DNA from: Amycolatopsis benzoatilytica AK 16/65
Lineage (GTDB): Bacteria; Actinomycetota; Actinomycetes; Mycobacteriales; Pseudonocardiaceae
Direction of reading: 5' to 3'
NCBI RefSeq assembly: GCF_000383915.1
Contig: NZ_KB912942.1
Span: forward strand, 1,710,561-1,774,560
Length of the DNA: 64,000 nucleotides
Shown one piece after another: positions 1 through 7,632 of the stretch. How positions within the stretch are numbered: position 1 is the first letter of the stretch; the number at the start of each line of letters is the position of its first letter. Below the pieces are notes generated by a model. That model did not search any database and was not told the origin of the DNA. It was given only the letters and a program-made list of their open reading frames with translations. The translations under genes were made by a program, and so were the position numbers.

Positions 1-166
1 CGGGCAGCTCGCCGTCGAGGGCGATGTAGGCCGACATCGGCCGGTCGAGGTCGAGCGTGCACGATTCGGGGCCGACCCCCGCCGCGGTGCTCACCGCCTC
101 CAGGTAGGCGCTCATTCCGCAGAGCAGACGGTATTCGTGGTCGGTGTTCATCGGCAGGACTGTCAT
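1..166 (-). CDS. DUF6292-like protein, N-terminal fragment
   Basis: The first 55 codons of a minus-strand gene whose 3' end lies outside the window. It starts at the ATG complementary to 164-166. The readable protein begins MTVLPMNTDHEYRLL and contains a stretch around residues 18-50 (YLEAV, then DLDRPMSAYIALDGELP) that I recognise as typical of DUF6292 proteins of Pseudonocardiales. Their function is unknown. A DosR-like box lies about 115 bp upstream, so it may belong to the same regulon. Identification rests on a short stretch and is moderate. Confidence 0.6.
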   Translation of the reverse strand, partial: MTVLPMNTDHEYRLLCGMSAYLEAVSTAAGVGPESCTLDLDRPMSAYIALDGELP

Positions 167-278
167 CGGCTCTCGTTTCTGCGGGCGCCGCCAGGCGGTG
201 GTCGCGGGTCGGACGGCCGGGCTCCCCGACCGCGCCCGGCCGTCCGGATCCAGACTCGGCCGCGGGCCGGATTGCCGG

Positions 279-296
279 AAGGGTCGAAAGTCACCG
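279..296. promoter_or_regulatory. putative DosR-like box
   Basis: The minus strand reads GGTGACTTTCGACCCTT, an imperfect inverted repeat close to the mycobacterial DosR consensus core GGGACTTTNGTCCC. It lies upstream of the DUF6292-like gene. Found by eye. Confidence 0.45.
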
Positions 297-416
297 CTGC
301 GGCCACCGTGGACGGTTCGGCGATTCCGGTGCCGCCATTGGGTTTTCTCCAGTGGACGATCGACCGGACGGCGGCCCGGCCTGGCAAGGAATCTCCGGAT
401 CCGGCGGCGCTGATCG

Positions 417-872
417 TCATCGCGGCCGCCGCACGGGCCGGCCGGAATTCCGCGGCGACGGGATTGCCTCGAGGTCTTGTCCGCCGGGAAGCCGGGTGCG
501 CGGAGCCGGGCGGCCGTTGTTCCAGGCGAGCGCGGCGGCGAGCTGCTGCGGCGTGAGCCGTGCGTTGCGCGCGATCCGGCTGAGCGGTGCGTCCTGAAGG
601 GACGGGTGCCGGCTGGCCTGGCTGAGCAGCTCGAACCACCATTGCTCGTCGACCCAGCCGGTCCGGGCTTCGCGGACGATTTCGGTCATGTGCTCGTCGC
701 CGCAGGCATAGACCAGGCGCTGTCCGTGCCGGGCCGGTTCGGCGAAGTCCACTGCGGACGAGTCCGGCACCAAAGCGGCCTGCAGCTGCCCGTGCGGGAT
801 CGGCTGCCCGCAGTGTTCGCACCGGCGGCGGCGGCAGGTTTGGGCGGCGGTCGGGAAAATGGGTGGCGACAT
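417..872 (-). CDS. zinc-ribbon protein, paralogue of the gene at 63353-63757
   Basis: A 151-residue protein of unknown function. The chosen ATG (872) has GGAG about five bases upstream; longer in-frame starts exist but add low-complexity sequence. Near the N-terminus is a CxxC pair (CEHCGQPIP), followed by a conserved central block (ALVPDSSAV, GQRLVYACGDEHM) and WVDEQWWFELL; the C and H residues of ACGDEH could complete a zinc site. It is clearly paralogous to the gene at the other end of the island: 40 of 55 residues match over the central block. It lies downstream of a GAF-ANTAR gene on the same strand, as its paralogue does. Confidence 0.8.
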   Translation of the reverse strand: MSPPIFPTAAQTCRRRRCEHCGQPIPHGQLQAALVPDSSAVDFAEPARHGQRLVYACGDEHMTEIVREARTGWVDEQWWFELLSQASRHPSLQDAPLSRIARNARLTPQQLAAALAWNNGRPAPRTRLPGGQDLEAIPSPRNSGRPVRRPR

Positions 873-1086
873 CGCATCTCCGGGTAGGGCTGGACCGGTT
901 CGGTGTCGCAGAGTCAGAGCACCGGGGGCTGGGGCGGCAGCGGCGTCTGCGTAGTCCGGCACGGTTCGGCTTGCCGATCTCCGTACGGAAAACCCCACTG
1001 TAGGGGGGCACCCGCAGGTTGCCAATGCGGCCGTTCAGGTGGCCCGGACCGGTTTCTGACGGCCTGGTAAAGGATTTCTCTGGCCT

Positions 1087-1106
1087 GCGGCCGACTTCCG
1101 GTCACC
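1087..1106. promoter_or_regulatory. weak DosR-like box
   Basis: GGCCGACTTCCGGTCACC is a weak inverted repeat of DosR-box type between the zinc-ribbon gene and the GAF-ANTAR gene, about 215 bp from the nearest start. Low certainty. Confidence 0.25.
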
Positions 1107-1141
1107 AGCCGACGCGATCGTCGCCGGTGCGAGTGAAAAAA

Positions 1142-1879
1142 TCAGCGCGGCGAATCCCGCAGCACCTGACCCGGCGGCAGTGCGGCGTGCGCGAGCTCTT
1201 CCGCTACGGCGGTGAGCCGGAGGTTGTGGCGGCGGCTGTACGCGCGCAACCGTTCGAACGCGGTGTCGACCGGGATGCCGCCCGCGTGGGCGAGCACTCC
1301 TTTCGCTTGCTCGATGACCACCCGGCTGTCGAGCGCGTGCTGCAGCTGCCCGGAGAGCTGCTTGCCGCGGCGGACCGCGCTCTCCTGGAGGATGCCGATG
1401 GTCGCGACATCAGCGAGTGCGCGGGCGGCGGCGACTTCGGTCTCGGGCAGCGGCTCGGCACTGAGCAGGACGAGGGAGCCGACGACGTTGTCGCGCAGCC
1501 GCAGCGGAAGAGCGTGCGCGGCGTGGTAGCCCGCCTCCAGCGCCTGGGAGACGAACTCCGGGCTCCGGGCCGAGATCGCGGCGAGATCTGGCACGTGGAC
1601 TGGCTGGCCGGTGCGAACGGTGTCGACGCAGTGCCCCGCTACGTCCCGGAGGGCGTCGAACAACGGGGCGGTGTCACCGGTCGCCGCGATCACCTGGACC
1701 TTGCCGTCCCGGTCAGCGAGGAGGAGGCCCGCCGCGCCGGCGGACAGCAGCGTGACGCAGTATCCGGCGAGCCGGCGGAGCAGGTCGGCCGCGGCGTAGC
1801 CGTCGGCGAGCGTGTCGGCCAAGTCCACGAAGGCCTGGAGCAGGCCCGGTTCCTGAGCTAGAACTTGCCGTTCGCGCAT
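1142..1879 (-). CDS. GAF-ANTAR transcription antitermination regulator
   Basis: A 245-residue protein with an N-terminal GAF domain (about residues 10-160) and a C-terminal ANTAR RNA-binding domain (about 165-230, with SRVVIEQAKGVLAHAGG and FERLRAYSRRHNLRL). ANTAR proteins bind paired hairpins in nascent RNA and prevent termination; the GAF domain presumably gates this through a ligand that is not identifiable. It is closely similar along its length to the protein encoded at 62358-63122, sharing LADTL/MADTL, LRRLAGYCV and the whole ANTAR core. The zinc-ribbon gene downstream also has a paralogue next to that copy. Confidence 0.93.
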   Translation of the reverse strand: MRERQVLAQEPGLLQAFVDLADTLADGYAAADLLRRLAGYCVTLLSAGAAGLLLADRDGKVQVIAATGDTAPLFDALRDVAGHCVDTVRTGQPVHVPDLAAISARSPEFVSQALEAGYHAAHALPLRLRDNVVGSLVLLSAEPLPETEVAAARALADVATIGILQESAVRRGKQLSGQLQHALDSRVVIEQAKGVLAHAGGIPVDTAFERLRAYSRRHNLRLTAVAEELAHAALPPGQVLRDSPR

Positions 1880-1994
1880 CGTCGGCCTCCGTCGGAGTCA
1901 TGCTGAAGGTGCGCGCGCCGGGCGGCGCGTCGCGGGGCAGGTACCAGGCCGATGGGGACGCCACCCATATCTGTCTCCATTCGGCGGCGTTGCG

Positions 1995-2468
1995 TTACGC
2001 GCACCGCTCGTCGTCGGCCGGCCGGTCGTGCGCCGCGGCGATGCTCGCGCGGCAGGCTCGGGTCAACTGGCGGGCGGCGCGAGTGACCGGGGTGGTCCCG
2101 CATTTGGGGCACGTGAACCGGACGTCGCCGGCGAGCTCGTCGACGGCGACGTCGAGCGGGCGCCCGCACGGACGGCACCAGCGGTGGCCGCTGACCGGCA
2201 CGACGTGATGCGGCGACGAGACGCAGTGGTGCAGCCACCGGCGGTGAGCCCGGCAGGTGATCCGGTCGAACGGGTCGAGGTCGTGCTCCTCGCGGGCGTC
2301 CTCGTCGGACAGCGCGATCGCCAGCCGGAGGTCGGCGAGATCCGCGTACCGGGCGTCGACCCAGTCCCTCGGACGCAGCGCGAGCCGGTCGCGGCGGTTG
2401 CGGCGGGAACCGGCGGGCGCGGTGGCCGCGGGTGCGGGCCGGGCGCCGGGGAGGTCTTGGATGCTCAT
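1995..2468 (-). CDS. zinc-ribbon protein of unknown function
   Basis: A 157-residue protein beginning MSIQDLPGARP. The N-terminal 30 residues are low complexity and basic. Two cysteine/histidine clusters follow: a CRAHRRWLHHC element near the middle, then CRPCGRP and CPKCG toward the C-terminus, the last two fitting a four-cysteine zinc ribbon. A nucleic-acid-binding or redox role is possible but not shown. An upstream in-frame ATG (2531) would add 21 residues; the shorter form is preferred because the extension is poor in character. A DosR-like box lies about 120 bp upstream. Confidence 0.7.
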   Translation of the reverse strand: MSIQDLPGARPAPAATAPAGSRRNRRDRLALRPRDWVDARYADLADLRLAIALSDEDAREEHDLDPFDRITCRAHRRWLHHCVSSPHHVVPVSGHRWCRPCGRPLDVAVDELAGDVRFTCPKCGTTPVTRAARQLTRACRASIAAAHDRPADDERCA

Positions 2469-2793
2469 GGTGGCCTCGCTTTCGTTGCGTCTCAGCTTTC
2501 GCTTCGGCGCACCCGGCGACGAGGGCCGCACTGCCTGGGCCGGAGTGCCCGGCGGCCCCTGCTCGCGGGCGCTTTTCCGGGCGGAAAGGTGACTTTGGCC
2601 ACCGTGCTGGCTGCGGTGGCGCGACGGCCGGCGTCCGGCCGAGGCTCCCTGGCGAACCAGGCGGGTCGCGGCGCTGGTTCAGGAGGTGCGTGCGCGGCTC
2701 TCTCGCTGTGCGAGGCCGGCCGTGGGTACGGGTCGGCTGCGGGAGACTGCGTCCAGCGGGCGGCTCGCGCGGGCGTTGGCGGCTGGAGCGGTG
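2469..2793. other. intergenic region with one DosR-like site
   Basis: This 325-bp stretch lies between the zinc-ribbon gene and the 3' end of ftsH, both on the minus strand. I find no convincing gene. It should hold the zinc-ribbon promoter, and a DosR-like repeat is visible at 2587-2603. Confidence 0.5.
2587..2603. promoter_or_regulatory. putative DosR-like box
   Basis: AGGTGACTTTGGCCACC has GGTG/CACC inverted arms around ACTTTGG and matches the DosR pattern at most central positions. It lies upstream of the minus-strand zinc-ribbon gene. Confidence 0.4.
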
Positions 2794-4725
2794 TCAGCGC
2801 GCCGCCGCGTCCCGGGTTCCGGCGGCTATTTCCGCCGCGGCCGGGGCAGCGTCCAAGACCGCGCGGACCGCTGCGCCGTCGAGAGTCTCTTCGTCCTTCA
2901 ACCGCGCGGCGAGCCGGTCGAGCGCGGACCGGTGCTGCTCTAAGAGAGCGACCGCGCGGACCTCCGCCTCGCGGACCAGCCGTGCTATCTCCTGGTCCAC
3001 GACGCGTTGCGTCTGCTCCGAGTACGGACGGCCATAGAGTTCGCCACGGTCGTCGGCGACCGTCGGCGCGCCGCCGCGGCTGTAGCCGATCGGGCCGAGA
3101 GCGGGGGAGAGGCCGAATTCGGTGACCATCTTCGTGGCGACCGCGGTGGCACCCGCCAGATCGTCGGCCGCGCCGGTGGACGCCTCGCCGAGCACCACCA
3201 GTTCCGCTGCCCGCCCGCCGAGCCGCACCGCGAGCAGGTCGGAGAGGTAGCTCTCCGGATAAAGCCGCCGCTCGACCTCCGGCAGCTGCTCGGTCGCGCC
3301 CAGTGCCATGCCCGCGGGCAGGATCGTCACCTTCTCCACCGGGTCGGCGTGCTCGCACAGCGCCGCGACGAGCGCGTGCCCCGCCTCGTGCACGGCGACC
3401 GAGCGGCGTTCCTCGGGCAGCAGTGCGTTGGAGGCGTCGCGACGGCCGAGCAGGACGCGGTCTCGGGCCGCCGCGAGGTCGGCCGCGGTGAGCACGGTGC
3501 GGTTGCCGCGCACCGTGTTGATCGCCGCTTCGTTGACCAGATTGGCCAGGTCGGCACCGGAAAAGCCGGGGGTGCCGCGGGCGACCACTGTCAGGTCCAC
3601 GTCCGGGTCCAGGCGCTTGCCGTTGATGTGCACGGCGAGGATCGCCGCCCGCTCGGCCTGGTTCGGCAGCGGGACGGTGACCTGCCGGTCGAACCGGCCG
3701 GGCCGCAGCAGCGCCGGGTCGAGGGTTTCCGGCCGGTTGGTGGCGGCGAGCACGACGGTGCCGGTGCTCTGGTCGAACCCGTCCATTTCGGCCAGCAGCT
3801 GGTTGAGCGTCTGCTCGCGTTCCTCGTGCCCGCCGGTGCCGCCGAGCCCGCGCCGGCTGCCCACCGCGTCGATCTCGTCGATGAAAATGATCGAGGGCGC
3901 CCGGTCTCGGGCTTCGGAGAACAGATCGCGCACCCGGGACGCGCCGACGCCGACGAACATCTCCACGAACGCCGATCCGGTGATCGACAGGAACGGCACG
4001 CTCGCCTCGCCCGCCACCGCGCGGGCCAGCAGCGTCTTGCCGGTGCCCGGCGGCCCGACCATGAGCACCCCGCGCGGTCCCTTCGCGCCGACCGCGGCAT
4101 AACGCGACGGATCGCGCAGGAAGTCGACCACTTCGGCGATTTCCTGCTTCACGCCCTCGTAGCCGGCGACGTCGGAGAATCGCGTGGTCGGCCGCTGCGC
4201 CTCGATGATCTTGGCTTTCGACCGGCCGAACCCGCCGATGCCGCCGAGCCCGCCCGCTCCGCCGGCGAGGGTGCGCTGGGCGCGCCGGCCCGCCCACCAG
4301 AGCAGGCCCAAGATCAGCAGGAATGGCAGGTAGCCCAGCAGCGTGGTGAGCACCGAGCTGCCGCCGCTGGATTTCGCGCCGGTGACGGCGACGTTCTTCT
4401 CCCGCAGTTTGGTGGTGAGCTGCGGGTCGCCGAGCGCGGTGGGCAGCTGGCTGGCGAAGGCACTGCCGTTGCGGTAGGTGCCGGTCACCGCGCCATCGCT
4501 GCCGATGGTCACCGCGGCGACCTGGTTGGTGTCCACTTTGGACAAAAGTTCGGTGTAGGTGAGCTCGGGGGCCGGCGAGGTCCACAATGCCGGGCCGCCG
4601 ATGAGCACCACGGTGACCACCACGGCCGCGACGAGCAGCAAGCCGATCAGCCCGCCGCCGCGGCGCTGTTCGGGCTCGCGAGCGGGCGGAGTCGGCGGCG
4701 GTCCGGAACTTGCTTTGCGCGACAT
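2794..4725 (-). CDS. ftsH: ATP-dependent zinc metalloprotease FtsH
   Basis: A 643-residue membrane AAA protease that extracts and degrades damaged membrane and cytosolic proteins. Transmembrane helices lie at about 26-48 and 126-145, flanking a small extracytoplasmic domain. The AAA module has Walker A GPPGTGKT (224-231), Walker B IIFIDEID (279-286) and the RPGRFDRQV second region of homology (341-349). The zinc site HEAGH is at 446-450. It ends in alanine-rich sequence. The extracytoplasmic domain is short and diverged, suggesting an accessory FtsH inside the stress island rather than the housekeeping copy. The gene lies 4 bp after the small lipoprotein-like gene, so the two are probably cotranscribed. 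Confidence 0.95.
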   Translation of the reverse strand: MSRKASSGPPPTPPAREPEQRRGGGLIGLLLVAAVVVTVVLIGGPALWTSPAPELTYTELLSKVDTNQVAAVTIGSDGAVTGTYRNGSAFASQLPTALGDPQLTTKLREKNVAVTGAKSSGGSSVLTTLLGYLPFLLILGLLWWAGRRAQRTLAGGAGGLGGIGGFGRSKAKIIEAQRPTTRFSDVAGYEGVKQEIAEVVDFLRDPSRYAAVGAKGPRGVLMVGPPGTGKTLLARAVAGEASVPFLSITGSAFVEMFVGVGASRVRDLFSEARDRAPSIIFIDEIDAVGSRRGLGGTGGHEEREQTLNQLLAEMDGFDQSTGTVVLAATNRPETLDPALLRPGRFDRQVTVPLPNQAERAAILAVHINGKRLDPDVDLTVVARGTPGFSGADLANLVNEAAINTVRGNRTVLTAADLAAARDRVLLGRRDASNALLPEERRSVAVHEAGHALVAALCEHADPVEKVTILPAGMALGATEQLPEVERRLYPESYLSDLLAVRLGGRAAELVVLGEASTGAADDLAGATAVATKMVTEFGLSPALGPIGYSRGGAPTVADDRGELYGRPYSEQTQRVVDQEIARLVREAEVRAVALLEQHRSALDRLAARLKDEETLDGAAVRAVLDAAPAAAEIAAGTRDAAAR

Positions 4726-4729
4726 CCGG

Positions 4730-5056
4730 TCAGTCGCCTTTCCCGGCGCGGCGCCGCGCGTAGAACGGGCTGTGGAAGACCCCGGCCCCGATCACCACGC
4801 CGACGACGAACCCGAAGTCGTACATCCGGCCGCTGTTGTGCACCGCGTAGATGCCGACATGATCGTTGAACAACGAGATCAGAAAGGCGATCGGGCAGAT
4901 GAACCCGTGCCAGAGCCCGAGCCAGAAGCCGGGTCCGGCCGCGGGCGCGGCGAGGGCGTTGGCTTGCGCCGCGCAAGCAGCGAGGCCGAGGAGCACGGCC
5001 ACGAGCACGCCGGCCGCCACGAGCCGGCGCCGCGCCGGGCGTGCGGGAGTGGTCAT
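4730..5056 (-). CDS. small lipoprotein-like membrane protein upstream of ftsH
   Basis: A 108-residue protein. The basic N-terminus and hydrophobic segment end in LAAC at about residue 27, which resembles a lipobox, so the mature protein may be lipid-anchored. The rest contains two further hydrophobic segments (around [19 protein letters not shown] and [15 protein letters not shown]). The [13 protein letters not shown] and [10 protein letters not shown] patterns are, in my recollection, conserved in actinobacterial hypothetical proteins; function is unknown. Stop and ftsH start are 4 bp apart, suggesting a membrane-protease partner or substrate. The start at 5056 ([10 protein letters not shown]) is chosen over one 11 codons upstream because it gives a normal signal peptide. 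Confidence 0.75.
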   Translation of the reverse strand: MTTPARPARRRLVAAGVLVAVLLGLAACAAQANALAAPAAGPGFWLGLWHGFICPIAFLISLFNDHVGIYAVHNSGRMYDFGFVVGVVIGAGVFHSPFYARRRAGKGD

Positions 5057-5090
5057 GGCGCCACTGTGCGGAATGGACCGGCCGGACAAG

Positions 5091-5108
5091 AAGGGTCAAA
5101 CGTCCCCG
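5091..5108. promoter_or_regulatory. putative DosR-like box
   Basis: AAGGGTCAAACGTCCCCG; its complement contains GGGACGTTTGACCC, a good match to the DosR core. It lies 35 bp upstream of the lipoprotein-like gene that starts the ftsH operon. Confidence 0.5.
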
Positions 5109-5142
5109 GCCGACGGGCCGGGTGGATGTCGTTCGGGCGGCC

Positions 5143-5191
5143 GGGGACGAGGATCCTTGGCCGGGCAGGGACCGTCGCGGACGGTTCCCTG
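5143..5191. promoter_or_regulatory. two inverted repeats upstream of the alcohol dehydrogenase
   Basis: GGGGACGAGGATCCTTGG (5143-5160) resembles a DosR box. Next to it, 5166-5191 forms a longer inverted repeat with arms CAGGGACCGTC and GACGGTTCCCTG (one-base bulge). Both lie 50-100 bp before the dehydrogenase start and could bind a regulator. Confidence 0.4.
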
Positions 5192-5242
5192 CGGAGTGCC
5201 CGGCCGGGCCTGCGCAGGGGACCGCGGCCGGGAGGAGACGCG

Positions 5243-6250
5243 ATGACGGCGGAAATGCTGGCCTGGCGCGTGCGCCGGCCCGGCCCGATGGCGAGCGGAC
5301 CGCTCGTGCGCGAACGGACGCCCGTACCGGTGCCCGGCGACGGAGAGCTGCTGGTGAAAGTGCGGGTTTGCGGGGTGTGCCGCACGGACCTGCACGTGGC
5401 CGAGGGCGACCTGCCGGTGCACCGGCCCGGAGTGGTGCCGGGACACGAGGTGGTCGGCGAGGTCGTGGCGCCCGGCACCGGCGGGTTCCAGCCGGGCGAC
5501 CGGGTCGGCATCGCCTGGCTGCGCGGCACCTGCGGGACCTGCCGGTACTGCCGCGCGGGGAGGGAAAACCTCTGCCCGAATTCGCGGTACACCGGGTGGG
5601 ACGCCGACGGCGGCTACGCTGAGTACGCGGTGGTCCCTGCTGCGTACGCGCATCGACTGCCCGCCGGATACTCCGACGACGAGCTCGCTCCGCTGCTGTG
5701 CGCGGGCGTAATCGGGTATCGCGCGCTGCTGCGGGCAGAGGTCCCGCCGGGCGGACGGCTCGGCATCTACGGATTCGGCGGCAGCGCGCATCTGGCCGCG
5801 CAGGTAGCGCTTGCCCGCGGCGCGACAGTGCACGTCCTGACCCGCAGCCGGCAGGCGCAGGAGCTGGCGCTGGAGCTCGGGGCGGCGTCAGCGGGCGACG
5901 CGGCCGACGAACCGCCCGAACCACTCGACTCGGCGATCCTGTTCGCACCGGCTGGGGAACTCGTACCGGTCGCGCTCGCCGCGCTGGACCGCGGCGGCAC
6001 GCTCGCGATCGCCGGCATCCACCTCTCCGCAGTCCCGGCGCTCGACTACCAGCGGCACCTGTTCCAGGAACGGCAGGTCCGCAGTGTTACGGCGAACACC
6101 CGCAGCGATGCCCGGGAGTTCCTGGACTTCGCGGCACAGCACCGGCTGCGGGTCCAGACCGTGCCATACCCGCTTTCGGCGGCGTCGGTCGCGCTGGCGG
6201 ATCTGGCTGGGGACGCGATTACCGGGGCGGCGGTTCTGCGAGCGGAGTGA
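5243..6250 (+). CDS. zinc-dependent alcohol dehydrogenase (AdhA-like)
   Basis: A 335-residue medium-chain dehydrogenase/reductase. The ATG at 5243 follows GGAGGAGACGCG. The catalytic zinc site is seen in CGVCRTDLH and [10 protein letters not shown], and the structural zinc loop in [15 protein letters not shown]. The Rossmann dinucleotide motif is [16 protein letters not shown]. It would oxidise an alcohol or reduce an aldehyde with NAD(P). The family resembles M. tuberculosis AdhA. A redox-balancing role in hypoxia is inferred from context only. The 111 bp downstream lead into a tandem repeat shared as terminator region with the convergent Acg gene. Confidence 0.93.
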   Translation: MTAEMLAWRVRRPGPMASGPLVRERTPVPVPGDGELLVKVRVCGVCRTDLHVAEGDLPVHRPGVVPGHEVVGEVVAPGTGGFQPGDRVGIAWLRGTCGTCRYCRAGRENLCPNSRYTGWDADGGYAEYAVVPAAYAHRLPAGYSDDELAPLLCAGVIGYRALLRAEVPPGGRLGIYGFGGSAHLAAQVALARGATVHVLTRSRQAQELALELGAASAGDAADEPPEPLDSAILFAPAGELVPVALAALDRGGTLAIAGIHLSAVPALDYQRHLFQERQVRSVTANTRSDAREFLDFAAQHRLRVQTVPYPLSAASVALADLAGDAITGAAVLRAE

Positions 6251-6360
6251 GCCGCTCCGCGACGCGTTCGGGCTTCGTATCGGGCTGCAGGGCGAGGGCT
6301 GGCTGCCGGGCAGCCCGCCGTCGGCGGCGCGGTTCGGCGGCGTGGCCGGGAATGAATCCA

Positions 6361-6487
6361 TGCGGAATCCAAGTCTCTCAGGGGGCCCTTGCGGGAATCC
6401 AAGTCCCTCAGGGGGCCCTTCACGGAATCCAGGTCCGGCAAGGGGCCCTTCACGGAATCCGGTTCCCTCAAGGGGTCCTTCACGGAC
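6361..6487. repeat. four tandem 30-bp repeats plus end, derived from the 55-bp palindrome
   Basis: Four units of exactly 30 bp start at 6361, 6391, 6421 and 6451, each built as GGAATCC, a short variable part, then CAGGGGGCCCTT or CAAGGGGCCCTT. The array ends with CACGGAC at 6481-6487, the terminal sequence of the dispersed palindrome. It sits between convergent genes, and the Acg stop codon (complement of 6480-6482) lies inside it. Probably a bidirectional terminator region that expanded by duplication. Confidence 0.9.
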
Positions 6488-7451
6488 GGCCGGGTGCGGG
6501 CGGCGCAGGTACCGGCGCGGGGCGGGCGGCTTTGCCCAGCGGCTGCGCTACTTCGTCGATCGGGCGTCGGGGGACCGCGGGAAGCGGTGCCTCCGCTGTG
6601 CGGCCGATCCGGATCGCCAGCTGGGGTACCGCACCGCCGTACAGCATGGCTCGGGCGGTCGGGAGTTCCAGCGGTTCGGTGAAAATGCAGGTGGCCAGTC
6701 CCAGCCGGGTCGCCTCCAGCAGCACCGCACTGGCCGCTTCGCCGGCACGGAGGTGGTCGAGGGGAGTGTCGGCCGAGGTGGACAGCACCGCGACGGCTGC
6801 CTGGTCGGTGCCGTCGTCGGCGGCGAGGCCGGGCCAGGAGAAGCGACGCGTGCCGACAGTAGTTCCGTACGGCGGGACTGCGCGGGACGGGATGCCGTCG
6901 GCGGTGTAGCGGCGTCCGCTCCAAGCGGCGAGTTCCTCGGCGTAGGCGGGAGCGGCGGCGCGCAGCAGCCGGGCCTCCGCAAGTGCGTTTCGCAGCGCAT
7001 CTCGTCCGGGGGGACGAAGCTGAACGCCGGAATCGGCAGCGGTGCGGGTCAGCCGCGCGAGTTCGGTGGGAGCGGGCGGCGCGCTGAACTGGCGGCGGTC
7101 GGAACGGCGCCGGGCGATCGCCGACGCCGCGGCGATGTCGTCGTCGGACGGTTCGTGCCGGTTCAGCTCGACAGCGGCGACGAGGTCGGATGTCATCCGG
7201 GTCACCTTGGCGGCCCAGCCCATCGCCGCGGCCGCGACCGTCAAGTGGTGCAGCGCGCAGCCGCAGCTGATGAGCAGCTCGCGCCCCTCCGGGTCGGCGT
7301 AGGCGAGCTTCCGGCGCGGGTCGGCGCGCAGTTGGATCGTGCGTCCGGTGAACCGCCACGTCCACGGCTGCGTGTTGTGCAGCGACGGTGCGCGCAGCGC
7401 GAGCGCGATCGCGGCTCTGAGGGTGTATTCGTCCGGACGGTCGTCGATCAT
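6480..7451 (-). CDS. Acg-family nitroreductase-like flavoprotein
   Basis: A 323-residue protein. The start at 7451 follows GAGGAGAACGACG. The N-terminal SLHNTQPW motif, the ELLISCGCALHHL segment near residue 70 and the C-terminal LGLATCIFTEPLELP segment are diagnostic of the Acg family (M. tuberculosis Rv2032, Rv3127, Rv3131). These bind FMN in a nitroreductase fold but are thought not to act as ordinary NAD(P)H nitroreductases; flavin storage or redox signalling has been suggested. It is one of five full-length paralogues in the window and has a DosR-like box about 50 bp upstream. Confidence 0.92.
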   Translation of the reverse strand: MIDDRPDEYTLRAAIALALRAPSLHNTQPWTWRFTGRTIQLRADPRRKLAYADPEGRELLISCGCALHHLTVAAAAMGWAAKVTRMTSDLVAAVELNRHEPSDDDIAAASAIARRRSDRRQFSAPPAPTELARLTRTAADSGVQLRPPGRDALRNALAEARLLRAAAPAYAEELAAWSGRRYTADGIPSRAVPPYGTTVGTRRFSWPGLAADDGTDQAAVAVLSTSADTPLDHLRAGEAASAVLLEATRLGLATCIFTEPLELPTARAMLYGGAVPQLAIRIGRTAEAPLPAVPRRPIDEVAQPLGKAARPAPVPAPPAPGRP

Positions 7452-7498
7452 CGTCGTTCTCCTCGGGCTTCTAGCGTCACTCCCATGCTGTGTGCCGG

Positions 7499-7517
7499 GA
7501 GAGGACCGTTCCCAGAG
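7499..7517. promoter_or_regulatory. putative DosR-like box
   Basis: GAGAGGACCGTTCCCAGAG; the complement holds GGGAACGGTCCTC. It lies about 48 bp upstream of the Acg start at 7451. Confidence 0.4.
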
Positions 7518-7567
7518 AAGAAGTTCCGCGCGGGCGGGGCATTGCGGCCCCGCCCGCGCGAGCGCGA

Positions 7568-7588
7568 GTGAGGCCCTTCGGCCCTTCC
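7568..7588. promoter_or_regulatory. putative DosR-like box
   Basis: AGGCCCTTCGGCCCTT is an inverted repeat of DosR-box type, 45 bp upstream of the P1B-5 ATPase start. Confidence 0.35.
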
Positions 7589-7632
7589 ACCGGCGACGCG
7601 GCCGGGCGCATCGTGCGGCCGGGAGGTTACAC

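Noticed and set aside
2492..4585. Minus-strand frame overlapping ftsH in another phase
   Set aside because: No motifs and arginine/glycine bias; ftsH in the correct phase has all catalytic motifs.
6361..6487. Possible CRISPR array
   Set aside because: The 30-bp units are directly adjacent, with no spacers, and are variants of the dispersed palindrome.
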